Notes under the pieces: model-generated
Told to the model about the DNA's origin: nothing
The model's input: the letters and a program-made list of their open reading frames with translations, nothing else
Databases searched by the model: none
Shown: positions 36,291 to 46,798 of the stretch, in pieces
How positions within the stretch are numbered: position 1 is the stretch's first letter
Layout: each line of letters opens with the position of its first letter
Translations under genes and position numbers: made by a program
DNA from: Corythucha ciliata
Lineage: Eukaryota; Arthropoda; Insecta; Hemiptera; Tingidae
DNA length: 64,000 bases
Assembly (NCBI GenBank): GCA_038030265.1
Contig: CM075942.1
Location: 43,614,751 to 43,678,750, forward strand
Direction: 5' to 3'

Positions 36291-38037
36291 CCTTTCCTCA
36301 CGAAACACCCAGTATTTTGTCAAAGGATTATTATGAAAAACCAATTTTTTCATTCACTTAAAAATCACCCCAATACCCTTTTTTCTTTATTGTTTGAAGG
36401 TTTGATGGTTTGAAACACACACTCATCATTTGTATTGATTTTTTCCTTTTATATTAAACATTGCAATTACATATTGTCTATTCGCACTTCTCGGTGCGGG
36501 AAAATAAGATTCTAATGACTCGAGCGCATTATTCCTTTTGTCTTTACCTTGGCCCATTGCCTAGAAAATACGTAAGCGTCATAAGAGCGAGGGTGGCTAA
36601 ATTTTCTGCGGCGATGGCCCTGGAGGTCAACACCTGTGTACTACAAGGAATGAAGAATGAGGCAGAGAGAGATGGAAATGTACGCACCCATGTTAGCTGG
36701 CTTGAAAATATAATTCGAAATTGTCAAATGTATTCGTGATTCAAAAGTATTAATAATTACAAGAATTGGGTTGATTTAATAGAGAGATTTTGCGACCTGT
36801 TCAAATGAAGCGATTTTCTTTCAATAACGCGCAAAATTGACATTATAAAAACACCTTCTCCGTGATTTTGTTGAGAGGTTTTTGTTAAGATCACGTGTTT
36901 TTGAAGAGATCGCTCGCGACATTGCCGAAAATGGTACCGCGGTTTTTTTGGGGGGGCTTTTTTGTTTACTTATGGGGCAATGTTGTTTTGGCATTCAGCC
37001 GTCTTCGACACAGGGCTTAAAGGAGGGGCCACATGTGTCAATATTTGCCAAATAACTCAAAATTCGTTTCAATTCCCAGTTGGTCGGTTCCTAGGCAATG
37101 ATAGAAATTAATTAATATTGGAAGGTATTTGTCCAATCGGGGTCGGGCTCATTTTGTTTGGCATCTAATAGCGATTTCCATTCAACTCACTACCCAAGTG
37201 TAGTGCAGCTTCCTCTCCATAAACATATGTTTCAATTCAGAGAGAACAGGTAGTAAAACAAACACCACACGATTGTATTGCATTGAATGGAAAACGCCAT
37301 GAGTTTTCTCGAACGCGCTTAGTGGATTCTTGCCGTTCTTGGTTGCCTCGCACCAATTGATAGGCCAACGGGGGCGGGATTTTGGCAATATTTCAGACCA
37401 CGCGCAACCTCGATGTGGAGACAAGTATGGCCAGGCCTTTAAGAAGTAGTCTCACAGATGATTCCTGGATCCGCTCTAAATAACGTCGTCTACTACTTGG
37501 CAAGGTGGCATACACTTCTCGCTTTATTTCTCTATTAATCGTGGATTTTAAAGACTCGTTTCTATCTCCAAGAATGACTGCACATTATGAAGTAGTTAAT
37601 TTTTCAAATTTCGTCCCCGAAATAACGTTGAACCCGTCTTGAACTATTTAAAAATGAAATCTCACGCTCTTCCATCCACTTATTTAAAAGGGATGCTAAA
37701 TTACTACTGCATGAGCGCAATTTTCTGGGTATTAAAGCGAGACCTTGAAATCCAGGATTTGTGCAGAAATAGGCGAGAAAATGCATTCCCAGTATTTGTC
37801 GAGGTTGATTGTCTCCCTTATCCCCCCTTGTCTCCCTTCTTGGAATGTGTGAAATGTCATGTGGCAAATGTTTGCTCCAATATTTCGTTGGATAAACCAC
37901 GTACCACGTCCAAAAGTTCGTGGTTTACTGGTCATTCTCGTTTATTGTGAGTTTTGAGGTTTTATATTAATAATTTTTGGTTGTGGGAAAAAATGGCCAA
38001 CTTTTTCTTGGCCATTTTTCTAAATAAGAAAGCTACA

Positions 38038-38153
38038 GGGGTCCGTTCTGCTAGTGCTGCACTAGTGTAGAAAACCGTGTGATTGAAAAATTGAATAACA
38101 CCTGATGATTTTCTTCAAAAGTGTAGCACTTGCGAAACAATGGAACAGACCCA
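38038..38153. repeat. MITE, GGTCCGTTC family, copy 2
   Basis: Shorter relative of 1143-1279: GGGGTCCGTTCTGCTAGTGC at the left, CTTCAAAAGTGTAGCACTTG and GAAACAATGGAACAGACCC at the right. Inverse ends kept. Confidence 0.7.
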
Positions 38154-38263
38154 ATACGTTTTTCGTATCAATAATTCATGTCTATTTCATTCATTTTCTT
38201 CAAACAGATTAATGAAATAGGCACGTTGCTACAAAAACCATACTGATTTCTTGTTAAGCCGGC

Positions 38264-38399
38264 TCCACGCATGCGGTGTTTGCCAAATAACGAGCAAAAT
38301 ATTTATCAATTTCTAGCATTTCCTAGAAACCGACCAACTGAAAATTGAAAAATATTTTGCTCGTTATTTGGAAAATACCACATGTGTGGAGCCGGCTTT
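38264..38399. repeat. MITE, AGCCGGCTCCACACATGCG family, copy 2
   Basis: 136 bases, ends AGCCGGCTCCACGCATGCGG and inverse CACATGTGTGGAGCCGGCT; left flank TTA, right flank TTG. Matches 15562-15699. Confidence 0.8.
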
Positions 38400-38437
38400 G
38401 GACAATAGAGAGTTATTGCATTGCCGTCTGACGGTTA

Positions 38438-38833
38438 CGGGGGAGTTGTACATGTGTTTCCTCGACCCCCTCCTATCATACCTCTCTACTCGGCGTTACG
38501 TAAATTGTCGCCGTAGTTCTGCTCCAATCCTGGATTTTAAGGTCTCATTTTAATCTCCAGATAACTCCGCACGCCCGATGAATCTTCATTTTTCATATTT
38601 CACCCTCGAAACAACTATAAAACCCACTTAAACTTTTACCTTGAAAATTCGAGCTCTTCTGACGTCTTATTTAGGAAAGCAAGACTTAACGTGTATGAGG
38701 AATATCTGGAGGTTAAAATGAGACCTTAAAATCCAGGATTGGTGCATAACTACGGCACTAATTTACGTAATGCCGAGTAGGCGATGTTTGATTGGAGGGG
38801 GTGTCGAGGAAACACATGCACAACTCCCCCTTA
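38438..38833. repeat. Inverted-repeat element, GGGGGAGTTGTAC family, copy 2
   Basis: 396 bases, almost the same length as copy 1 at 8131-8527. Arms are inverse over 130 bases or more, with TACTCGGCGTTACGTAAATT and AATCCTGGATTTTAAGGTCT in inverse order. Confidence 0.8.
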
Positions 38834-39059
38834 ACGTTAACGGTTATGTGACGTCATGATAAGACTATAATTCAAATTTTGAGTTTGAGCGTTAATCACA
38901 AACGCTTAAAGACCTGTATGAGGAGGTGTTTTATTAATTTATTTGATACAATTAAGTGCATCTATGCCCTACCATGTGTTCATATTTTAGCGCAACTATT
39001 TTTCCACCGACGCAAACGGGTACGCTTGTGGTGACGTCACATAACCGTAAACGTTAAGC
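38834..39059. repeat. MITE, AACGTTAACGGTTATGTGAC termini
   Basis: Left AACGTTAACGGTTATGTGAC plus GTCA returns inverted as TGACGTCACATAACCGTAAA at the right. About 226 bases, directly abutting the preceding element. Confidence 0.75.
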
Positions 39060-39089
39060 GTCATACGGATATGCAATAACTCCCTAATA

Positions 39090-39511
39090 AAGAGATTTTG
39101 CAACCCAAGGTGACTAAATTTTCTATAGGTGCCGCAGATCACTGTCCTTCACCTACGTCACGAGCAGTCCCAACTGCCATTGCGCTGGACCCAGTACATT
39201 ATTAATTGTTATTGGGTTGTGATTTTTAAGAATTCATAAACTTCAATTTCAAAATTAACTTGTTCTGCTGCTCTAGGGTGAGCAATCAAGAGCAAAGGAC
39301 TGTTGGTGACGTCAGTCTCCACCCCTCCTGTCCGATGGGCAGGGGGAAATCTGCGGCACCTATAGTAAAGTTTAGTCACCTTGTTGCAACCAGTCCGGTA
39401 AACGCTAAATTTAATTTTTGTGTACGCGTTGCTAGGTTAGTAAACATTTCGTTGGTTGAAATGTGAATAGCGTTAGCGTTAGCGTTAGCGGAGCTGTTTG
39501 CAAAATCTCTC
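39090..39511. repeat. 136-bp MITE interrupted by a hAT-like MITE
   Basis: Flanked by TAATA (39085-39089, 39512-39516). Ends AGAGATTTTGC and its inverse. Removing the inserted element plus one copy of its 8-base duplication leaves exactly 136 bases, the length of the uninterrupted inverse-oriented copy at 44914-45049. Confidence 0.92.
39106..39383. repeat. hAT-like MITE, complete, 278 bp
   Basis: Flanked by perfect TTGCAACC duplications (39098-39105, 39384-39391). Termini CAAGGTGACTAAA and its inverse, extending about 30 bases to GGTGCCGCAGAT. Eight-base duplications mark hAT transposition. Partial copies at 13628-13766, 13962-14029 and 22337-22565. Confidence 0.92.
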
Positions 39512-40444
39512 TAATAGGTCACCACCATTTTACGGGGACCCGCTTCTTTTTGGAAATTCGCCTTTCTGAAGTTTTGAATGGTCTCTTAGATCGAAATCAT
39601 AAACCGAGCCAACATAAAATATTGAACGGCCACATTTTATGAACCTACATAATCTTCTGAGATCCAGTGTGGGTAATGTGCTTGATGAGTTGCTTCCTTT
39701 TTTAATCCCAAAGAGGAATCATACTGTTGGTTAACTTTTTGCGTTTGAAGAAAGCCCGTAAAAAATGCGTATTTTCATAAATCAGGCGCAATGCTCAACC
39801 GTGAACTTATTCCTTTGCGGAGAAAGCGGGGAAATCGGTTTCAGATAGATATATCTTCTTGGCATGTCTAGAAATTCTAAAAATAAACGCTTTATTTTAT
39901 TTTGAGGATATCCGGACGTCTAGCATTTAGTTCATTACAACAGAACCTTGTTAGATTTCTTGTTTTTGAATTAGAAACTGGGTAAATACCATTCTGAACA
40001 ATAGTAATGCTATTACTGATAAAACTACATAACTTTTTTCTCAAAAATACGTACTCAATAATAACAATACATCACGAGCTTGCTTGCTATATAAAGTTTG
40101 TCTCGTGGCACGACTAAGTCCAAATTCTCATAAAATCTATCCGGATACGGGCGTTGCTGGGATTCAATATTTACTGGACCAGAATTATTCAAGTTCACGC
40201 AAAAGGAAAGGAGGCGGAAAAAATGGTCGACTCCTTGCAATGATCATAACACTTGTGCGGTATATTCCGAGGGAGCAAAATTACGTTAACACACCAGCTT
40301 GTGTTCACCACATTTCTTTACAACCAACCAACCCAAATCGTAGAAGTTAAAAAGTGGGCCATTCCTTCAAAAACTTAGTTTTAAATTACTCTGACCTCCT
40401 TTCAACACGAAGAATTACGTTCATCCTATTATCTTGAAAAACAG

Positions 40445-40604
40445 GTATTGATGCGGAAAATGCTCGAACGGAAGAAGAAAGGCTGATGCTCAATGACGCC
40501 AAAGCTTGGCTGGCGAATGGATGCATCGACGAGAAGGTTCATCCGAAAACTGGAGCTACGGCATTGCATGTGGCCGCTGCCAAGGGTTACCTGAAAGTTA
40601 TGGA
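40445..40604 (+). CDS. Mbs: Mbs coding exon 4 (inter-ankyrin helix and next repeat)
   Basis: Acceptor AACAG. The first two bases complete a glycine codon, then IDAENARTEEERLMLNDAKA, WLANGCIDEKVHPKTGATAL and HVAAAKGYLKVM (residues 164-216). Human MYPT1 has the same long EEER...DA-W helix between ankyrin repeats and the same ALHVAAAKGY. The donor was chosen by phase: GA before GTGCGT joins exon 5 in frame, whereas the later GTACTA would break it. Confidence 0.94.
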
Positions 40605-40693
40605 GTGCGTACTATCTTGTTCAAGAATGATATTTACGTTTGATCTTTGTTGGTTTGTTTTGGTTTTTACTGAGCAAAAAATGTGGTTTCCAG

Positions 40694-40838
40694 CCTACTC
40701 ATCAAAGCAGGTGCGGATATTGATGCTCAGGATTTGGACGGTTGGACTGCGTTGCACGCGGCTGCTCATTGGTGTCAGAAGGAGGCCTGTCAAATTCTGG
40801 TAGAAAACCTTTGTGACATGGATATTAAAAATTGCGTG
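40694..40838 (+). CDS. Mbs: Mbs coding exon 5 (ankyrin repeat)
   Basis: Starts after TTTCCAG and encodes LLIKAGADIDAQDLDGWTAL, HAAAHWCQKEACQILVENLC and DMDIKNCV (residues 217-265). This is the most conserved ankyrin repeat of the family; human has the same DGWTPLHAAAHWG and ILVDNLCDM. Ends in phase 0 before GTGCGT. Cys replaces the usual Gly after HAAAHW. Confidence 0.95.
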
Positions 40839-40914
40839 GTGCGTTTTATGACAGTCAATTTTTGTGTTTGTTTTATAATTGCTGGGGATATTTGTTACTC
40901 ATGATTATTTTTAG

Positions 40915-41039
40915 GGACAGACTGCGTTTGACGTAGCAGATAACGAAATGATAGAATTTCTAGAAGATTTAAGAAAGAAGCAGGCGATCATACCGAATAA
41001 GGATAATATAATAAATCGAAGGAAAAACAACCAGAAAAA
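40915..41039 (+). CDS. Mbs: Mbs coding exon 6 (last ankyrin segment)
   Basis: Starts after TTTTTAG with GQTAFDVADNEMIEFLEDLR and KKQAIIPNKDN (residues 266-296), aligning with human GQTAFDVADED...LEELQKKQ. The tail is Lys/Asn/Arg-rich and leads out of the ankyrin domain. The donor is GTAGTA, chosen because it joins exon 7 in frame; a stop lies just past it. Confidence 0.9.
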
Positions 41040-41105
41040 GTAGTAACTGTGATTAAATATTTTTTTCTTCTTCAAAGCTATTACCGAATTTTATGCTTAT
41101 TACAG

Positions 41106-41254
41106 AGTAACACCTCAGGGAGCCTTTCTTGAAAATACCGAAAAGAAAACTAACCCGGTTAACGACGTGTCTCCTTCTCAGCCCAAAGTTCCTGAAGTTC
41201 AACAAGTTGAACTTCAAATTAAGCCAGAGCCTACGCAAAACCAAAGCACCGTCG
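41106..41254 (+). CDS. Mbs: Mbs coding exon 7 (linker)
   Basis: Open from the TTACAG acceptor to a GTAAGT donor. Encodes a low-complexity linker (residues 307-356) with VTPQGAFLENTEKK and a Gln/Glu/Pro-rich stretch. Nothing outside close relatives would be expected to align here. It is assigned by perfect splice sites and by phase fit on both sides (2 in, 1 out). Confidence 0.85.
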
Positions 41255-41393
41255 GTAAGTCATGTTTAGGCCCTTTGGTGTGACCACTGGAGGAGGGTGA
41301 AATTATGATACAGAAAAATTGTACAAGGGTTCGCACCTCTTTTTTGCCGCGCCAATTATGTTTTTGAACTTAACTGAACTGTTTCCTACGCAG

Positions 41394-41498
41394 ACACGGA
41401 TGACGATATTGACACACTCAGTTCTGAAACATCGTGTACTGAAAGTTCCGATGTTTCAGAGGATGAAAGTGGTGTCAGTGAAGAAGATAGTGATATAG
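41394..41498 (+). CDS. Mbs: Mbs coding exon 8 (acidic segment)
   Basis: Acceptor CTACGCAG, donor GTGAGA. Encodes residues 357-391, very rich in Asp, Glu and Ser (DTDDDIDTLSSETSCTESSD, then VSEDESGVSEEDSDI). Human MYPT1 has a like acidic SSCSSEEDEEDDSESE stretch after the ankyrin domain; in the family this region has been linked to myosin binding. Confidence 0.9.
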   Translation, partial: TRMTILTHSVLKHRVLKVPMFQRMKVVSVKKIVI

Positions 41499-41815
41499 GT
41501 GAGAGACCTGAAGTAAACAGAGAACTGCATTTTACCTGCTCCTTAGTGAAGTGAAGACAAAAATGATTGAAGGATTTGATTGCACTTGATGCTTTATTGT
41601 CGAAATTTATGTTTATCCGGAAAATAATAGAAACAAAATTATCCATGAAGCATGTAGACCGATTGCATGATTCTTTCTTTCGAAAACATGGCCATCCTGT
41701 AAATGTTAAGACCAAGAGATAGAAGTAACAAAAATGGCACGGCATGTTTCAAGTGGCGAAAAATGTCAGTACTACTTTTTTAGATACTCGTACTTATTAT
41801 TGGGTGATTTTTCAG

Positions 41816-41886
41816 AAAAGAAATACCGAGTCAACGAAAGGTTACCAAGCACGACTGAAGTCAACAGATCAGTTCCTAATACCCCT
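41816..41886 (+). CDS. Mbs: Mbs coding exon 9 (linker)
   Basis: Short 71-base exon after a TTTTTCAG acceptor, ending before GTAAGT. Encodes EKKYRVNERLPSTTEVNRSV and PNTP (residues 392-415). No motif is recognised. The call rests on strong splice sites, phase (1 in, 0 out) and position between two family-like exons. Confidence 0.82.
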
Positions 41887-41950
41887 GTAAGTATGCGTAT
41901 TTTTGGTAACGGGAGAGAGCGGAAGTTTTTCAAATTGTTGACTTTATCAG

Positions 41951-42071
41951 GCTCCAAGTATACCTCCCAAGACGCCCTCCGGAGAGGGTGATGATAGCGG
42001 AGTTCCTGCGTGGCGAAGGCCAGGATCATTTAGGACTCGGCTGACTGAACCTTCGAAACCTCTCGCTCTGA
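41951..42071 (+). CDS. Mbs: Mbs coding exon 10 (linker)
   Basis: Acceptor TTATCAG, donor GTAGGT. Encodes a Pro/Ser-rich segment with VPAWRRPGSFRTRLTEPSKP (residues 433-452). Human MYPT1 has PATWRLGLRKTGSYGAL at the equivalent place, so this looks like the same short conserved island in an otherwise disordered linker. Phase 0 in, 1 out. Confidence 0.88.
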
Positions 42072-42140
42072 GTAGGTTCATTATTTTCTTGCAGTCTGAG
42101 TTTATGTGGTTAATTCTCCTCTTATGTTTGTTATGAACAG

Positions 42141-42261
42141 AAATAAGTGAAAAAGAAAGCCCGACGAAAGTCCATGCCCCAATCGCAACGTCACCAGCCA
42201 AAAACGAAACATCCCAAGAAGTTCGTCTGAGACGAACGCAAAGTTTCGAAGCCGATGAGAA
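42141..42261 (+). CDS. Mbs: Mbs coding exon 11 (linker)
   Basis: Acceptor GAACAG, donor GTGAGT. Encodes KISEKESPTKVHAPIATSPA and then EVRLRRTQSFEADE (about residues 456-495). RRTQSF is a basophilic-kinase-like site in a conserved-looking island near the TRSASSPRLS region of human MYPT1. The assignment of a specific kinase would be inference only. Confidence 0.88.
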
Positions 42262-42450
42262 GTGAGTACTACCACAATAAATCCGGAAGAGTTGTATAGA
42301 TCATTCTACATTCTATTTTTCGTTTATTCATTCACCTCAGATTTTATTCATATCGGAGGTTTTTTTGTGTGTGTTTGAACACATTTTTGGATCGTATTTT
42401 TTTGGTGCTGTGCACGTTGCTTAGTGTGTATTGTGTTTGCATGTGATAAG

Positions 42451-42561
42451 GTTCTACCGGAAGTACCTCGAGCTAAGGGCCAAAATAGCAAGCAACTGTT
42501 ATTCATCAGCCTCTTCAACTCCGACGAGATCGGCCTCGTTGAAAGAGAAGCATTTTAATAG
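42451..42561 (+). CDS. Mbs: Mbs coding exon 12 (linker)
   Basis: Starts after TGATAAG with a base that completes a lysine codon, then FYRKYLELRAKIASNCYSSA and SSTPTRSASLKEKHFN (residues 497-532). The FYRKYLELRAKI segment is predicted helical. The acceptor has a poor pyrimidine tract, but both phases fit and the donor is a perfect GTAAGT. A 2.6-kb intron follows. Confidence 0.82.
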
Positions 42562-43050
42562 GTAAGTGTTTACTTTTTCCCCTTCTTAAAAGTTCGGAGT
42601 AAGATGAAGAGCGGTGGAGGCTTTTCTTCTGAGAAAAAGGTGAATGGTGCAAGTTCAGTAGCCTTTGCTTTGTAGCGTTCTAAGCCAGTCATGAGCGTGC
42701 AATTCTCTCAAGTGAGATCTAAAATGCCAGAGTAGCCGCTAGGTATGTCATTGAAAATAATCCCAGAGAACAGTCCGGTTTAGTAGGCTTCCCTGAGCGG
42801 TCAGGTTTGAGCCTCATAGCGGTACCGAAAGCCTCAACTCACAGGTCGCTTTAACTCATGATTCTGACATGGCTTGAATGCTGTGGTTCTTCTAACAGGG
42901 TGGAAAGTGTGACAAAAAAAAAACAATAGGTGAAACTTGACCTGATTTGCAATCGAAGACACTTGAAACGCTATGGCCCGAAACCCAGTATGTAGTTTTT
43001 AGTTGGATATGATTTTTCAAGCCCCGACTCATTTTTCTCGACTAAATGTG

Positions 43051-43159
43051 GCCACCAATTTTTCCGAGGAAAGTTCGGACAAATCGGTGGGCCACCAATT
43101 TTTCCGAGAAAAGTTCGGACAAATAGGTGGGCCACCAATTTTTCCGAGCAAAGTTCGGA
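43051..43159 (+). repeat. 40-bp tandem repeat, 2.7 copies
   Basis: Units at 43051, 43091 and 43131 begin GCCACCAATTTTTCCGAG and include AAAGTTCGGACAAAT; copies differ at only a few bases. The third is cut at 29 bases. Confidence 0.95.
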
Positions 43160-44913
43160 GCAGGACGTCTGGAAAATGAAACGGGGAATTATGCTGGAAA
43201 ATCTTGAAAATGCCCCCCCCCCCATCTATAAGATTGAAAAATCCCAAGGGCTGGTGCAAGCGCAAGGTGCTGGCTTAACGAGTTTGCACCAGCCCTCGGG
43301 ATATGGTGCCCGTGTGCTATCTCAACCATCCGTGTTGGTTGTATACCGAGAAAAAGGAAAGATCCAGAAATGAGGTCCGCTCTTGCAATAACCGGGCATT
43401 TAGCAATACAAAATTTCCATAGTGGTCCAGATAATTCCACGGAATAGATCGCATTATTGCCTAAAAACTTCAGTCGATTTGCTTTTCAAACCTTCTTCTG
43501 CTTGGAGATTACCTTTCTTGGCAACGAAGAATTGAGTCGACGTGTGCAAAATACGCACGCTTTTGTCTCATCTCTCCCGGTATGGCATAGAAGAAAGAAG
43601 CTGCATGACAACACAGTGTACAACATGTTCTGTGAAGTCCTTGATATCCAACGGAAGTATCAAAACCCTTATTCTGTCTTTCATCTTGCGATGTACATAT
43701 TTTTTTCCGCTGTGCGTTTAAGAGTTTCTTTTGTTTACAGGCTCTGAAATTTTGAAATGTAGCGTCTGCCTTGTCTGTCAGATGGGACCAGGGGGTCAAC
43801 CATGAGCTAGCGTTAAAAAAATAACGCAAGTGATACCTTGACGCTCTATCACAAATAATGTTACAACGCCAGCGATACCGCCATATTGGTGATATTTTGA
43901 TGCCAACCGTGGTTAGTGGTTAGGGCCCAGCGTAATAAACGTTTATTGTGAAAACCGTGGCAATGGAAATATGTACCTGCACTAATTCTAATGGCGAAGA
44001 GCCCTCCTTATAGAATGGTGCCACCAGTTTTGGCATATTGACTCAAGAGTTTCGATTGCTAATCCGTGGTCAAAAAGGAAGAAAGAAGAGAAAACTTCTT
44101 CTCAATCGTTAAAGCATCCTGTACATCGGTGGGAGGGAAAATGGGGCTTCAATTTTACCTCCCCCCCCTCGCAACGACGCAGCCTTCACTGCAGTTTTGT
44201 GACTGTTATTCCATTAATCTACGAGTGCCAATCATACCGGGTGTACTTGTGCTTAGGACACTTGGAGCTTTTCTCTGCATCTCCTACCGACCGGTATCGT
44301 AAAGCTCGTTTCGGTCGTTTGAAGAACTCGCAGCCTAGGCGCCTGCTTCACGGTGTGGGCCTAATACTGTGCTTAGAGGTCTTGCATTCTTCTTTGGCTG
44401 CAGAAGACCCGGGTAATTTGGAAAAAGTCCATCCTGTTCGCCGCACTGTACCTCTGGCTATCCAAGGGCGTATACGTTATTGCGTGGGTGGTTGTGTAAC
44501 TCTGATTGTGAGCTTAGATCAGCTTATGATGAATTGGTGGTTAACACTAACCTCTTTAATATCCTTTAGGTCTGTAGGCGCCACAACGAGCGTACATGCA
44601 AAAAGACATAAATTGAATTCTCTGCTGCTAAGCCTGCAGTGGACGATGTCTCATTCAATGTGAGTCTTTAGGATGTACGATCGTTGGAGCGCCGCTCGAA
44701 GTCGCTTCCAGTGGACGACCAACCTTACTTATCAGCTCTGTTTGACAATTGGGCTGCGCTTCTTGTCAAACAATGCTCGATCTTATTTTGTACTTTCCAC
44801 GCTTGATTTGAATATTTGTTGTGTGTAATCGTGGAAAAGTTGAATGTGTTTTTCCTACGTTATTCGTTTATGAGTTCTTTCAGCGTTATTCGTGCAATGT
44901 AAGCTTTTCATTA

Positions 44914-45049
44914 GAGAGATTTTGCAAACAGTTCCGCCAACGCTAACGTTAACGCTATTCACATTTCAACGAACAACATGTTTACTACCCTAGCAACGCG
45001 TACACAAAAATTAACTTTTGCGTTAACGGGACTGGTTGCAAAATCTCTC
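44914..45049. repeat. 136-bp MITE, uninterrupted copy
   Basis: Flanked by CATTA (44909-44913, 45050-45054). Ends GAGAGATTTTGCAA and inverse. Interior AACGCTAACGTTAACGC and ACCCTAGCAACGCGTACAC. Reverse-oriented sister of 39090-39511. Confidence 0.92.
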
Positions 45050-45170
45050 CATTATCTTACAAAATATTTTGTGTGGTGGATTGATGGTGTACGCATCGTA
45101 CTTTTCGGTTATTACTTTACTGCGAGCTCAATTTTTTTGATTACCAAAACAAAAACAAAATTATTTCCAG

Positions 45171-45338
45171 TCTATTCGAGAGGAGAGCTGCAGCTGCTCA
45201 GTCGAGAGATGACGAGACTTCAAGAAAGGCTGGTCTCGTTGTCACGACTAGCGTGCCTCCCACCTCAACTGTGACGAGTACGACGGTTACCAATTCATCA
45301 CCGACATCGACTAGTCCTCAAAATAATCCCGTCAGGAG
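45171..45338 (+). CDS. Mbs: Mbs coding exon 13 (Ser/Thr-rich linker)
   Basis: Acceptor TTTCCAG, donor GTGAGT. Encodes LFERRAAAAQSRDDETSRKA then a Ser/Thr-rich run, residues 533-588. It parallels human GRRQDDLISSSVPSTTS and the following Ser/Thr-rich tract. Phase 2 in and 2 out. Another frame over the same bases is also open at the start, but it would break the joins. Confidence 0.88.
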
Positions 45339-45861
45339 GTGAGTCTACAACATTAATTCTATTATTTCTTTTTTCTTATTGATTTTATATTTGTTTTCTT
45401 CGCCGAAAATTCGTATTTCTCTTGGAAATTAAGTATCTTCTTTTGGATGAAACCTTAGAGGGATTTTTCGGTAGCTTCTCGGTTTTCTTTGCCATGATAG
45501 AGGGGGAATTGTTTTTCATAAACCATACTGATCCCTAAATTTGATGTTTCTCTTTCGACTTGAGATCTGATCATTATAAGATAATCTGCCTAGATTTTAT
45601 GAGTGGGGAGGAAGTCAATTAAACGTAAAATGCAGAAAATCTCGACCGAAGACATCGCAGATCAATGTAGAAAACTTGTGTTTCGCCTAATAAATTGGGG
45701 TCTATCAGTGTTGATTAATTGATTGATCTTCATGTATTCTCTCGCCTCCAACTTTTTGGTGCAGATCAATGTAACATTGATCTGCTTAGCATGCCTTCGC
45801 TAATTATTAATTAAAATTGTTAGTAGAAGCGCTTTAACTACGAGGGTTAGTAGGTGATACA

Positions 45862-46014
45862 TGCGAAAAGTCGTAAACTTAGGAGCCTACGTTGTCAGTC
45901 TTCCCTCGTCGGGGTGCGTCGTCGTCGGACCGGTTTCGGCTACTCGCCATCTTCATGGTTGGGTTTCTTAACTGAAACTCAGAGGCTCCTACGGCCACGA
46001 CTTTTCGCATGTAT
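45862..46014. repeat. MITE in intron 13
   Basis: ACATGCGAAAAGTCGT at the left returns as ACGACTTTTCGCATGT at the right, with TTAGGAGCC / GGCTCCTA inside. About 153 bases, GC-rich centre with GTCGTCGTCGG. Confidence 0.75.
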
Positions 46015-46214
46015 TAATTATTAATTAGCTAATAGTTTCCAATTCGTGAAGTGATGTAAATTTGAATCGGTACAATGTGAGGGTAGGGCAGGTTTTCACT
46101 TGAAGGTGAATGTATATGCCTGAAATGGGTTCTTTGAGCGTGGGGGTTTCGGTTTCCTGGCACATTCAGTTTTTGAATTAGAAAAAGAAAATACTAGTTC
46201 AGTTGTTTTTACAG

Positions 46215-46298
46215 TTCGGCCCCTGTTACGCCCTCCACACCCACAACCCCAGGAGGCAGTAAATTATCTCCTGCGAATATCTTCAAGAACTTTTTCAA
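46215..46298 (+). CDS. Mbs: Mbs coding exon 14 (linker)
   Basis: Acceptor TTTTTACAG, donor GTGCGT. Encodes SAPVTPSTPTTPGGSKLSPA and NIFKNFF (residues 590-616), ending in phase 2. Contains several Ser/Thr-Pro pairs that could be proline-directed kinase targets (inference). Open in this frame only with the stated junctions. Confidence 0.83.
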
Positions 46299-46608
46299 GT
46301 GCGTAATACATAAGAAAACGTGCACGACGAAGGAAATTCTCCATTTTCAGTGCTGCATGCTTATTTAATTATTGTATGTTTGTTAATTTTCCTGACGATT
46401 ATTATTGCTTTTATTCATCTATATTTCTCCATTTAATATAATGTTTGATCACGTCACAGTCAATTGACTTGTTTGCAGTGCTTTTTGGGCTGATATTATG
46501 ATTTTTGAGTGCACTGACCAACTGACTCTCAAATCTTGCGTCTTTCAACACCTTTTTTTATTATTCTTGTTTCCCCTATTATGTATTGAGTTTTTCCTCT
46601 TGGTTCAG

Positions 46609-46798
46609 ATCTTTCGTGCCGCCCGTTCGTGATGAAGAGTCTGAGACCCAGCGAAAAGCTCACGCCAAACGAGTGCGGGAGACTAGAAGATCGACTCAGG
46701 GTGTCACTCTTGAGGAAATCAAATCCGCTGAACAACTGGTCAAGAAGAAACAACAACAACAGCTTGAGGCGGTGACGCAACAGCTGACTAATTCCGAG
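46609..46798 (+). CDS. Mbs: Mbs coding exon 15 (first inhibitory phosphorylation site)
   Basis: Acceptor TTGGTTCAG, donor GTAAAG. Encodes FVPPVRDEESETQRKAHAKR (619-638), then VRETRRSTQGVTLEEIKSAE (639-658). RRSTQGVTL is identical to the human MYPT1 motif around Thr696, the site phosphorylated by ROCK and related kinases to inhibit the phosphatase. Here the threonine is residue 646 (bases 46694-46696). PVRDEESE is also human-like. The exon ends with a Lys- and Gln-rich run not seen in human at this place. Confidence 0.97.

Larger units (their letters stand above)
29121..40444 (+). other. Mbs: Mbs intron 3 (11.3 kb)
   Basis: Donor GTAGGC, acceptor AACAG. Contains the SINE, MITEs and foldback listed here. 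I recognise nothing in 29121-29850, 30250-31270, 36430-37020, 37140-38030 apart from a fragment of the GGGGGAGTTGTAC family, and 39517-40444. Confidence 0.85.
42562..45170 (+). other. Mbs: Mbs intron 12 (2.6 kb)
   Basis: Donor GTAAGT, acceptor TTCCAG. Contains the 40-bp tandem repeat and the 136-bp MITE, and a relative of the 34475-34640 MITE at about 44570-44720. The open frame at 44199-44663 shows no domain and overlaps that repeat, so I do not call it a gene. Confidence 0.85.

Noticed and set aside
39473..39490. TTAGCG tandem as telomere-like repeat
   Set aside because: Only three units, and it lies within the right part of the 136-base MITE.
44199..44663. 154-codon open frame in intron 12
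   Set aside because: Overlaps a MITE-like repeat, low-complexity hydrophobic content and no family resemblance.
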